NCBI GenBank assembly: GCA_017979445.1
Contig: CM030706.1
Span: 13,626,967-13,690,966, forward strand
From: Akebia trifoliata
Taxonomy: Eukaryota; Streptophyta; Magnoliopsida; Ranunculales; Lardizabalaceae
DNA length: 64,000 bases
Direction: 5' to 3'
The notes beneath the pieces are model-generated. The model had not been told where the DNA came from and did not search any database. It saw only the letters and a list, made by a program, of their open reading frames with translations. Positions 22,009 to 31,767 of the stretch are shown here, in pieces (position 1 is the stretch's first letter; each line of letters starts with the position of its first letter). A program made the translations under genes and the position numbers.

Positions 22009-22238
22009 TTTTGCTCAGTTGCCGGCAAGGGTTAACTTGGATTTTGCTCAGTCTCCGCCAAGGGTTATCTTGGATTTTGCTCAGTTGTCGCCAAGGGTTA
22101 TCTTGGATTTTGCTCAGTTGCCGCCAAGGGTTATCTTGGATTTTGCTCAGTTTTCGCCAAGGGTTATCTTGGATTTTGCTCAGTTTCCGCCAAGGGTTAA
22201 CTTGGATTTTGCTCAGTTGCCACCAAGGGTTATCTTGG
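22009..22238 (+). repeat. 33-bp minisatellite, 7 units (A2), cut by the B1 junction
   Basis: Same unit as in A1, with the invariant CCAAGGGTTA-[AT]-CTTGG stem. Variable positions lie just before it (TTGCCG, TCTCCG, TTGTCG, TTTTCG, TTTCCG, TTGCCA). There is no TTG/ATG alternation, so the A1 dimer organisation arose separately. The last unit runs directly into family B sequence. Confidence 0.9.
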
Positions 22239-22344
22239 CTTCATAGAACCAAGTTGGAAGGCTAGTTGTGCTATTTCTACCCAGTTAGAAGCTGTCTAGC
22301 TTTAGGCAACCTATCTAGGTCCAGTCTTTTCTTTTCGTGATTGT

Positions 22345-23716
22345 TTGATCGACTGTGTGATTTGTATGCTTGGTAGACGTTCACAAAATAACGTGTTAGA
22401 ACCATTTGATCCTGAGATCGAACGTACCATCAGTAGGATACGAAAGACACCATCAGTAGTTATGATGGGTGATCGAGAGCGAACTCTCAATGAGCTCTTC
22501 GCTCCAGCTTCCGCATCTCCTCCCACATGCATTGTTTTACCGTTGAACAATGCACCTCAGTTTGAAATTAGGGCTGCCACCATCAATATGCTCCCTAAGT
22601 TCCACGGTTTAGAGCGTGAACAACCTTACACCCATCTTAATCGATTCTTGACTATATGTCAAACTTTTAGAAATCAGAATCTAGATGAGGAGAGTATCAA
22701 GCTTATTCTGTTCCCGTTATCCTTGGAAGACCATGCAGCTGCGTGGTTGAACTCCCTAACCCCAATTCCATATCTACTGGGATGTTCTATCAAAAAAATT
22801 TATGACCAAATTTACCCGCCTGGCCAAAACTGAGAAAATGAAGGACTCTATTAGAAATTTTAGAGCCCGTCCTGATGATGAATTTTCCCAAACTTGGAAA
22901 GATTCAATGATTATTGGTCAAGTGCCCACCCATGGCATTGACAAAGTACAGTTTGTGCAAAGTTTTTATAGAGGATTATTACACATGAATCAACGTACTT
23001 TGTCGAGTCAATGCATAAGGTCAGTTCATGAACCAGACTCCCAACCAGCGTACGATCCTTGTAGAGTTAGCTGGAGTGCTCAAAAAAACCGGGAGTACTA
23101 TACCAAGAAGAATTTGATAGAGATGATCCGGTTAGGAAGACAGGCATGTATGAGATGAAGGCAGACCCTGATTTCAAAAAATGTCATGTGTAGTCTAGTG
23201 AGTGGGATGAATAATTCACGAGAAGTTTAGATGCCTTTCCATCTCGCATCCAAACCTCACCTAGACCCTCGTACAATTTCGTAAGTGACTGTCGAACCGA
23301 GTTCTTTGTGTGTCATATGCGACGGCAATGACCATTTGTCGAGTGTTGTCCCACCTTGCCTCAATCAAAGCTGAACAAGCAAATGCGATTAATGGCTATA
23401 GTACTTTAAGAAGCCAACTCCAAACTCTTTTAGCCAAACGTACACCCAGATAATAGGTTTCATCCTATTTCTCAACAGACAGAACGAAACATATTCAATA
23501 TAGTGGTCCGTCAGGTTACAATAGGAGTTTTCCTAGGCAATCTTGGTTTCTTCCACAAACCAAGCCATTGTTCCTAAGTCCCTTATCAACCCCCAACAAC
23601 TACGATTTGCAGAACCATCATACCAGATCCCATGACCAATTACCAGCAACCTGCCCAACAACAGTCGTCCTTAGAATCTATGATTGCCGGTGATGAGGCA
23701 GCAACAACAGTTCATG
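22345..23716 (+). pseudogene. B1 gag, 5' part, cut by B2
   Basis: The first about 140 codons from the ATG at 22345 are nearly identical to B2 gag, with DPEIERTISRI, LPKFHGLEREQPY and DHAAAWLNSLTP. From about 22760 single-base gains and losses become frequent and the frame is lost, although the nucleotide alignment to 26560-27520 remains clear. The zinc-knuckle codons (CVICDGND, about 23310) are present without the two-base insertion seen in B2. The segment ends in the Gln-rich part, where B2 inserted. Confidence 0.8.
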
Positions 23717-24943
23717 TGATGAGTGTCTCCAAACACTCAATTATAAGCACATTTTCCGGATATTTATCTTGATTTTTATACCTATTTCTCTATATTAGGA
23801 TAATAATCATGATAAGCCTCAAACCACCACGTTGCATGTTAATTAGGCTTAATTATATATAAATAAATTCATTTACTAGATAAATCTAATTACGTGTTTT
23901 CTTGTGCAGAAAATCAACAATTTGGAATCAAAATCTCAAGGCAAAAGCATTTGGGCCCACTTTGGAATGCCCTAACACTTTGAATGCCCTAATCCTTTGG
24001 AATGCCCTAATCCTTAACTCATATTCTCCTCTTTTGTCTTTTTGTGCAAAGAAAAGTGGAGGCTACTTTTAGACTCTTCTACACACATTTTTCTCTATAA
24101 ATAGAGCCTTCATTTCTAGAGAAAGGGTCCCATCTTGGTTCTCTTATCCAAGACTCCTTTAATCTAAGGCTCTTGCCTATTCTCTTATTTTTTGTATTTT
24201 CATTTTTTAGTTATTTTCTTTTGGTTAACTAGTCTTGTAAGAAGTAGAAGAAGAAGAAGTTGTAATTTTCTCCATGAAATGAAGAAAAGTTCTTTCATCT
24301 CTTGTCTTCCCTCTCTTGCAATGACATTAGGCTAAGTTCCCCTCCATTGGAGAGTGGAAAAGCCTAGAGCAAGTTCTTGTGTTATTTCTAATTTTATGCC
24401 TTTCTTTTATTTAAAATGCTTATGAATTCTCTTTAAGTTTCTTGCACATTTTATTCTTAATATAGATACTTTATGCTTAGATTAGATCAAGATAAAGTAT
24501 GCTTAAATTAGATAATTTGTAGTAAGAAGTTCTCAAGAAATTCTACTTTGTTTTTGTTCCTTTATTTCATTTTAATTGCAAAACTTTCCGATCTAAGGAG
24601 CTAACACCAAGCCCTTATGATTGAGTTATAAAAAGGCTAGAGACTAGAAATGCTCATTAACATGTTTTAGGTAGATCCACCTCCAATGGTGTTTTAATTC
24701 ATAAGTTTACTTGCTTTTAATTTCATTTACTTTAGTTTATTTTCTAGCAATTTTACATCTTCTTATAAGTTCAAAAATACAAAGAAAAACAGTTTTAATT
24801 CCTTTTAGTTAATTTGAATTTTATCTTCTTAGCTTAGCTCTATTCCTCCTTTCTCTTGGGTTCGATCCCCTACTTGCCCCACAAGTAAGGTAAAACTAAG
24901 ATTATTATTAACTCCGGTGAGAAGAACAACGATAGTCTCATCA
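23717..24943 (+). mobile_element. B2 5' LTR (1227 bp)
   Basis: Ends are TGATGAG and CTCATCA. Three tandem copies of an 18-bp TTTGGAATGCCCTAA unit lie at about 23961-24014. The TATA box is at 24096-24103. The transcribed part has AT-rich leader-like sequence and ends with GATAGTCTCATCA. The partner LTR is at 33036-34265. Confidence 0.94.
24096..24103 (+). promoter_or_regulatory. TATA box of the B2 5' LTR
   Basis: TATAAATA is followed by GAGCCTTCATTTC, identical in all family B LTRs of the window (10102, 33417, 40113 and, on the minus strand, about 60165). It defines the probable U3/R boundary just downstream. Confidence 0.7.
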
Positions 24944-24949
24944 GAATTT

Positions 24950-24967
24950 TGGCGCCGCTGCCGGGGA
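24950..24967 (+). other. B2 primer binding site (tRNA-Asp type)
   Basis: TGGCGCCGCTGCCGGGGA begins six bases after the LTR. By recall it complements the 3' end of plant tRNA-Asp (GTC) with one mismatch, the primer typical for Athila elements. It supports the family assignment. Confidence 0.85.
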
Positions 24968-26146
24968 AAGGTAAAGGTAGTAGTGGTAAGTTTTGATTTA
25001 AAAATTTTTTTTTTCATTTTTATTTTATTTTATTTTTTTTTCTTTTGGTTTCTTTCTATAAGTTCAAGTGTTCTTGAGAGATTTTAAGAGAGAAGAAAGA
25101 GAAAAAAAAAACATTAAAAAAAAAAAAAAGTCATTCTCGTTTTTTTTTCACCCTTGACAGCAGAACTTAAACTGACTGTAACTTTCTACTCCGATCTCCG
25201 ATTATCTATTAGTGTATATCGATTTGGGGTAGAACGAAATTTTCTATAAAATGTGACAAAGTCAGCAAGATAGCGGTAAGTCAGATTCTGTTTTTGAGTC
25301 CATTTACTATCATTTCTGCTAACATTTCTGTTTTGCTTCTTGTAGGTGAACATTTTTTTTTTTTTTTTCTTCTTTTCTTTCAATTTCCTTTAATCTTTAG
25401 TTAGGTTTTTTTTCTGTTTTAGAAACTCTTGTATAGGATTTCTTGTAATTTTTATTAATTATCCAAGAAGGCTTGGATTGTAATAGACTAAGGAAGGACG
25501 ACGGGTGGACAATACCGTCACGGCTCCTTAGGTTCGCACACCAAAATTGGAGTTGGTGGCCTAAGTCGACTCAAACCGTCTTCACCCCGTCTAGCACGGG
25601 AGGTAATCCCGAAACACCCACGCCTCTCTTTGCTAGTGGGTTACTCCTTGCCTTTGTATGTTATTTTTCCAATTTGCACACACTTTGGAATAGTTAATTA
25701 GGTAGTAAAGAGCACCCCTCTCCTAGGGATGGCATGATAAGATAAGGATTGGAAGTCATTACCAATTCCTTGCTCTAATTAGGATAATCAATTCACTAGT
25801 CATCCAATCAAATTAATTAAAATCAATTAGACTTGACTATAGGGCCCACGAGCTCAATAGGAGAAATTTCGCTTCAAGTTGTGCCAATTGCGCTTCTTGG
25901 TCATTTTTTTGTATCTAGTAAGATCTTGCCCTTTGAGGGGATAGACTCAGTCTATTCAAGAAAGGAAGGTATTTAAGCGTGCTCTTGCTTATGCATTATG
26001 CGCCTCCTCCGATCTGGAGATCCGAATGATTCAAACTTGACTTCATAGAACCGAGTTGGAAGGCTAGTTGCGCTATTTCTACCCAGTTAGGAGCTGTCTA
26101 GCTTTAGGCAACCTATCTAGGTCCAGTCTTTTCTTTTCGTGATTGT
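24968..26146 (+). other. B2 leader
   Basis: Non-coding. Poly-T and poly-A runs lie at 25000-25150 and 25347-25400. The GC-richer block 25490-25660 (with CACGGGAGGTAATCCC) could fold but has no convincing ORF. The shared A/B module lies at 25884-26046, right before the gag ATG region. Confidence 0.7.
25884..26046 (+). other. Leader module shared by families A and B (B2 copy)
   Basis: CCAATTGCGCTTCTTGGTC, AAGATCTTGCC, GAGGGGATAGACT, GTCTATT, GGTATTTAAG, GCTCTTGCTTATGCATT, CTGGAGATC and GACTTCA follow in the same order and nearly the same spacing as in family A. The main length difference is a gap of about 7-10 bases after AAGATCTTGCC. Sequence outside this segment does not align with family A. 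Confidence 0.7.
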
Positions 26147-27636
26147 TTGATCGATTGTGTGATTTGTATGCTTGGTAGACGTTCACAAAATAACGTGTTA
26201 GAACCATTTGATCCTGAGATCGAACGTACCATCAGTAGGATACGCAAGACACCATCAGTAGTTATGATGGGTGATCGAGAGCGAACTCTCAATGAGCTCT
26301 TCGCTCCAGCTTCCGCATCTCCTCCCACATGCATTGTTTTACCATTGAACAATGCACCTCAGTTTGAAATTAGGGCTGCCACCATCAATATGCTCCCTAA
26401 GTTCCACGGTTTAGAGCGTGAACAACCTTACACCCATCTTAATCGATTCTTGACTATATGTCAAACTTTTAGAAATCAGAATCTAGATGAGGAGAGTATC
26501 AAGCTTATTCTGTTCCCGTTATCCTTGGAAGACCACGCAGCTGCGTGGTTGAACTCCCTAACACCCAATTCCATATCTACCTGGGATGTTCTATCCAAGA
26601 AATTTATGGCCAAATTCTACCCCGTGGCCAAAACTGAGAAAATGAAGGACTCTATTAGAAATTTTAGAGCCCGTCCTGATGATGAATTTTCCCAAACTTG
26701 GGAAAGATTCAATGATTTATTGGTCAAATGCCCACACCATGGCATTGACAAAGCACAGTTGGTGCAAAGTTTTTATAGAGGATTAACAATGAATCAACGT
26801 ACCTTAGTTGAGTCAATGCATAAGGGTCAGTTCATGAACCAGACTCCCAACCAAGCGTATGATTTCCTCGTAGAGTTAGCTGAGAGTGCTCAAAATTGGA
26901 GCACTAACCAAGAAGAATTTGATAGAGACGATCCGGTTAGGAAGACAGGCATGTATGAGATGAAGGCAGACCCTGATCTCAAAAATGTCATGTGTAGTCT
27001 AGTGAGTGGGATGAATAATCTCACGAAGAAGTTAGATGCCTTTACCATCTCAGCATCCAAACCTCACCTAGACCCTCGTACAATTTCGCAAGTGACTGTC
27101 GAACCGAGAGTTCTTTGTGTGTCATATGCGACGGCAACGACCATTTGGTCGAGTGTTGTCCCACCTTGCCTCAAATCAAAGCTGAACAAGCAAATGCGAT
27201 TAATGGCTATAGTGCTTTTAGGAAGCCAACTCCAAACTCTTTTAGCCAAACGTATCACCCAGATAATAGGTTCCATCCTAATTTCTCATACAGACAGAAT
27301 GAACCTATTCAATCTAGTGGTCCGTCAGGTTACAATAGGAGTTTTCCTAGGCAATCTGGTTCTTCCACAAACCAAGCTATTGTTCCTCAAGTCCCTTATC
27401 AACCCCAACAATCTACAGATTGCAGAGCCATCATACCAGATCCCATGACCAATTACCAGCAGCCTGCCCAACAACAGTCGTCCTTAGAATCTATGATTGC
27501 CGAGTTGATGAGACAGCAACAGCAGTTCATCCAAACTCAACAGCAAACCCATCAAAATCAAACTCAGATTAACCAGGTCACTGCGCAATCCATAGCTAAG
27601 ATGGAAGTTCAGTTGGGGCAGTTAGCTCTTCCTTGA
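26147..27636 (+). pseudogene. B2 gag, one frameshift
   Basis: The ATG at 26147 opens about 315 collinear codons. The capsid core is the Retrotrans_gag type: LPKFHGLEREQPYTHL, WLNSLTPNSISTW, KFMAKFYPVAKT, and FSQTWERFNDLLVKCPHHGI. A two-base AG gain at about 27107 shifts the frame. The zinc knuckle C-x2-C-x4-H-x4-C (CVICDGNDHLVEC) and a Gln-rich C-terminus continue in another frame from 27115 to the TGA at 27634. B1 lacks the extra AG, so the shift is recent. The product forms the particle and binds genomic RNA through the knuckle. Confidence 0.85.
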
Positions 27637-28880
27637 GTGGGAGAGAGAAAGGTCAATTTCCTAGTCAGACTATCCCTAACCCTAGAGGTCAACCTTTGAT
27701 TCCAAACGGATCAAAGGTCAATACGAAGTAGGAAGCCATTCTGGAGCTCCACAAGACTCAGTCCAGGCTATCCACACCTTGCGTTCGGGAAAGAAGGTGG
27801 ACAACAAGGTCCAACTATTGACACGGGAGAAAAAGTCTTAGAAAAGGACAAAGTTCAAAAAGAAGCCATAGAGTCTCCAACAGAGAAGAAGAAAGATTTG
27901 GAAAATCCTCCTATCATTTTGCCAATTCCAAAAGCTCCATTTCCCATCGCCGCCTTAGAGATTCTAAAAAAGGTAAGCAGTTTGAGGGTGTCTTAGAAGT
28001 CTTCCAAAATGTGCATATCAATATCCCATTCCTAGATGCCATTAAGCAGATACCTTCTTATGCGAAATTCTTAAAGGATTTGACCACAGCTAAAAGGAAA
28101 ACACCATTTCCTCGGGAAGCTATTATGGCAGCCCAAGCTTCGTCACTCATCCAACAAACGATTGCACCAAAATTTAAGGATCCTGGATGTCCGACAATTT
28201 CTATTCATATTGGAAATCAAGTGGTCGAAAAATGTCTCTTAGACTTAGGGGCCAGTGTGAACCTTTTACCATACTTGGTTTATAAACAATTAGGTTTGGG
28301 GGTTTTGAAACCCACAGATATCACGTTGAGTCTAGCTGATAGGTCCATAAAAATTCCAAAGGGTATAGTTGAGGACGTGATAGTTAAAGTCAAAGATTTC
28401 TATTTTCCTGTTAACTTTGTTGTCTTAGACACAGAGCCAGTCATCGATTCGAACATCATATTCCTATCATCTGAGGACGTCCATTCTTAGCCACGTCTGA
28501 CGCAGTCATTCGTTGTAGAAACGGAATTATGACTTTAGCATTTGGGATATGAAAGTGAAACTGAACGTCTTCCATAATTTCCAAGGAATTGATGTAGATG
28601 ATGGTATGGAGGAAGTGAACATGATAGATACGCTAGTCAATCAAACGTATCAAGAATTAGGGTACTCTGATCCCCTAACGAAATGTTTGGCTCACTTTGG
28701 CCTTGACTTGGACGTAGAAGAGTCTATAAGCGAAGTCAATGCTTTGCTTGAATCCGTTCCACTCTTAGATTCTGTGCGGTGGCACGCAAAAGCTGAAAGT
28801 CTTCCTGTGCGCACATCCAATCTTGTTCCTTCTCATGTCGAGCCTCCAAAATTGAACTCAAGTCTCTTCCAGAGACCTTG
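27637..28880 (+). pseudogene. B2 gag-pol linker and aspartic protease
   Basis: A shifted linker (27640-28000) is followed by an open segment at 28011 with NIPFLDAIKQIPSYAKFLKDL, a conserved Athila stretch. The protease then has catalytic LDLGASVNLLP (about 28232-28270) and the distal FVVLDTEP. A two-base loss near 28458 shifts the frame; a further open piece (28549-28881) carries the pre-RT linker (HFGLDLDVEES and LLESVP). Cleavage of the polyprotein is the expected role; the shift separates the active site from the last strand. Confidence 0.8.
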
Positions 28881-29760
28881 AGATATGCATTTCTTGGCAA
28901 GAATCAAACCTTGCCTGTGATCATTTCCTCTCACCTCAATGAAGTCCAAGAGGGAAAGTTGTTAGGAGTATTAAGGGAACATCAAGAAGCTATTGGTTGG
29001 AGCATAGCTGACATCAAGGGAATTAGTCCATCTGTGGTGATGCACCACATTCGTTTAGAGGATTTTGCTAAACCTTCCTTAGAACCTCAGAGACGACTAA
29101 ATCCTATCATGAAAGACGTGGTTCGGATGGAAGTGATGAAATTGCTAGATGCGGGTATTATCTATCCTATCTCTGACAGTCGTTGGGTGAGTCCTATACA
29201 AGTAGTTCCTAAGAAGTCTGGTATCACTGTGGTAGTGAACCAAGACAATGAATTAATCCCCACTCGAGTCCAAAATGGATGGAGAGTGTGTATTGACTAT
29301 AGGAAACTCAACTCGATGACTCCTAAGGATCATTTCCCCTTACCTTTCATTGATCAAATGTTAGAGCGTCTGGCAGGACATTCTTACTATTGCTTCTTAG
29401 ATGGTTATTCCGGGTACAACCAGATACCCTGTTGCTCCAATCGATCAAGAGAAAACAACTTTCACCTGTCCCTTTGGAACTTTCGCGTATCGTCGCATGC
29501 CTTTTGGATTGTGCAATGCACCCGCTACTTTTCAACGGTGCATGATGAGTATATTTTCCGACATGCTAGAAAAATATCTCGAAGTATTCATGGACGATTT
29601 TTCAATTTTTGATCAAGTTTTGAGGAATGTCTCATCACTTGACTTTGGTCCTTGTACGTTGCAAAGAGGTCAATCTAGTCCTCAATTGGGAAAAATGCCA
29701 TTTCATGGTAACATCGGGGATTGTGCTAGGGCACATTGTTTCTGCTAAGGGGATTGAGGT
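28878..29760 (+). pseudogene. B2 reverse transcriptase, frameshifted
   Basis: Motifs in order: [79 protein letters not shown] with the first catalytic Asp intact, then a one-base C gain near 29430, [21 protein letters not shown] in the shifted frame, and FMDDFSIF (about 29588-29611), the family variant of YxDD. Further single-base changes follow at 29610-29660. Catalytic residues are conserved and only the frame is broken. Confidence 0.85.
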
Positions 29761-30370
29761 AGATAAGGCAAAGGTAGGTCTAATTGAAAAATTACCACCT
29801 CCTAGAACGGTCAAAGAAATTAGGTCATTCCTAGGCCATGCGGGTTTTTATCGTAGATTCATTAAAGATTTCGGGAAAATCTCGAAGCCTTTATGTGAGC
29901 TATTGGGAAAGGATGTTCCTTTCGACTTTTCAGAGTCATGTCTCTCTGCGTTCAACAAGCTCAAGTCCGAGTTAACCTCGGCACCCATTATTCAACCTCC
30001 AAACTGGAGCATTCCATTCGAAGTTATGTGCGACGCTTCAGATTATGCAATAGGCGCTGTTTTGGGTCAGCGAATTGAAAAACAACCTCATGTTATCCAA
30101 TATGCTAGTAAAACCCTAAACGATGCTCAGCTTAATTACTCTACAACAGAGAAGGAAATGCTAGCAGTGGTCTATGCCATTGAAAAATTCCGCCCCTACC
30201 TCATAGGATCTAAAGTCGTGATCTACACAGACCACGCAGCACATTGAAGTACCTTCTATCAAAGAAAGATGCTAAAGCAAGGTTAATCCGTTGGATTCTA
30301 CTTCTACAAGAGTTTGATCTCGAGATCCGAGATAAAAAAGGGGGGCAGAAAATGTCGTAGCTGATCACTT
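29761..30370 (+). pseudogene. B2 RNase H domain
   Basis: The connection segment [22 protein letters not shown] is followed by RNase H motifs [51 protein letters not shown] and VIYTDHAA. A one-base loss at about 30240 and a two-base gain in the G run at about 30340 break the frame before LSRIVNKP. The acidic residues of the fold (D, E, D) are present. Confidence 0.83.
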
Positions 30371-31767
30371 GTCTAGGATAGTTAACAAGCCATCCGAGGA
30401 ATCCTTACCCATCTCTGAATCCTTTCCCGATGAGCAACTTATGCAAATCTCTCAAGCCAATGCTCCATGGTATGCGGACATTGTCAACTACCTAGTTACA
30501 GGTCAATTCCCAGTCGAAATGACTAGTCAAGAGAAACTTCGTCTTCTGTAAAAAAAAATGGTATTTCTGGGATGAGCCATACTTATTTAAGTATTGTCCT
30601 GATCAAATCATTAGACGTTGTATTCCAACCTGTGAGAAAGTCAGTATCCTAGAGTTTTGCCATAATCATGCCTGCGGAGGGCACTTCAGTGGTAAGAAGA
30701 CCGCCATGAAAATCTACAATGCGGTTTTTTCTGGCCTAGTATTTTTCGTGATGCCCACGAGTTTAGCAAATCTTGTGATAGATGTCAGAGATTAGGAAAA
30801 ATCTCTAAGAGAAATGAAATGCCTCAAAATCCTATACTGATCATCGAAATTTTTGACGTGTGGGGTATAGACTTCATGGGACCTTTCCTATCTCCCAGGG
30901 TTATCAATACATCCTAGTTGCCGTTGACTATGTGTCAAAATGGGTCGAAGCTGTGGCATGTAGAACTAACGATCACAAGGTTGTGATAAAATTCATCAAG
31001 GAGACGATTTTTTCAAGATTTGGTACTCCGCGAGCTATCATAAGTGATGGTGGCTCGCATTTTTGCAACAAGATCTTTGCTGCGTTGATGAAGAAATACC
31101 TCATAACGCATAAGGTTGCCACACCTTACCACCCAAAACAAGTGGACAAGTGGAGATTTCTAACAGGGAAATAAAGACTATCTTAGAAAAAACAGTCAAT
31201 CCTTCAAGGAAAGATTGGTCTTTGAGATTGAGTGATTCACTCTGGGCCTATAGGACTGCATTCAAGACACCCATAGGGATGTCTCCCTACCGGTTAGTTT
31301 TTGGCAAGGCCTGCCATCTCCCTGTAGAACTAGAACATCGTGCATATTGGGCGATCAAACGCCTCAACTTTGATTTTGATAAAGCCGGTGAGAGAAGCGA
31401 AAGTTACAAAGACGAGTTAGAAGAGATTAGAAATGACTCGTATGATTGTGCCAAAAGGTACAAAGAGCGTACCAAATTCTTTCACGATAGGCACATTCTT
31501 AGGAGGAATTTCATTCCTAATCAAAAAGTTTTGTTGTATGATAATAGACTCCACCTTTTTCCTGGAAAACTTAAGTCTCGATGGACTGGCCCATATATTA
31601 TCCAAACAGTTTACCCCCATGGTGCTGTTGAAGTCCTTAATCCTAAGGACGGATCCACTTTCAAAGTGAATGGCCAACGTCTCAAACCGTTTCTCGAGTA
31701 TGTTCCGCAGGAGGAAGTTCTTTTCTCGATGATCCCGTCTATCAAAATTAACTATGTTTTCGTCTAG
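30371..31767 (+). pseudogene. B2 integrase, frameshifted
   Basis: The N-terminal zinc-binding part (FCHNHACGGHFSG and SCDRCQRL) and the core [37 protein letters not shown] and MEISNREIK carry D, D and E. The C-terminal part has [36 protein letters not shown], typical for Athila, then [10 protein letters not shown] and the end at 31765. Frame breaks occur near 30549, 30715, 30888 and 31140. The polyprotein ends here, and no env-like frame follows. Confidence 0.83.

Larger units (their letters stand above)
14745..22238 (+). mobile_element. Family A copy A2: internally deleted, non-autonomous element
   Basis: A complete 5' LTR, primer binding site, leader and tail are present. ORF1, most of gag, the protease, reverse transcriptase and both RNase H domains are missing. 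Remnants of the pol spacer and of integrase are joined directly. The 3' end stops inside the seventh unit of the minisatellite, where family B sequence begins, so its polypurine tract and 3' LTR are gone. The tail is alignable with A1 over its whole remaining length. Confidence 0.85.
20506..22238 (+). other. A2 non-coding 3' tail
   Basis: The tail aligns with that of A1 from the GGGGTACGTAGGCAACC block through the GGGGCATT motifs to the minisatellite. It contains the hairpin array at 21019-21235 and seven minisatellite units at its right end. No protein is supported. Confidence 0.75.

Noticed and set aside
25473..25697. 74-codon frame in the B2 leader
   Set aside because: It crosses a structured GC-rich leader block, with no homology and no partner in B1.
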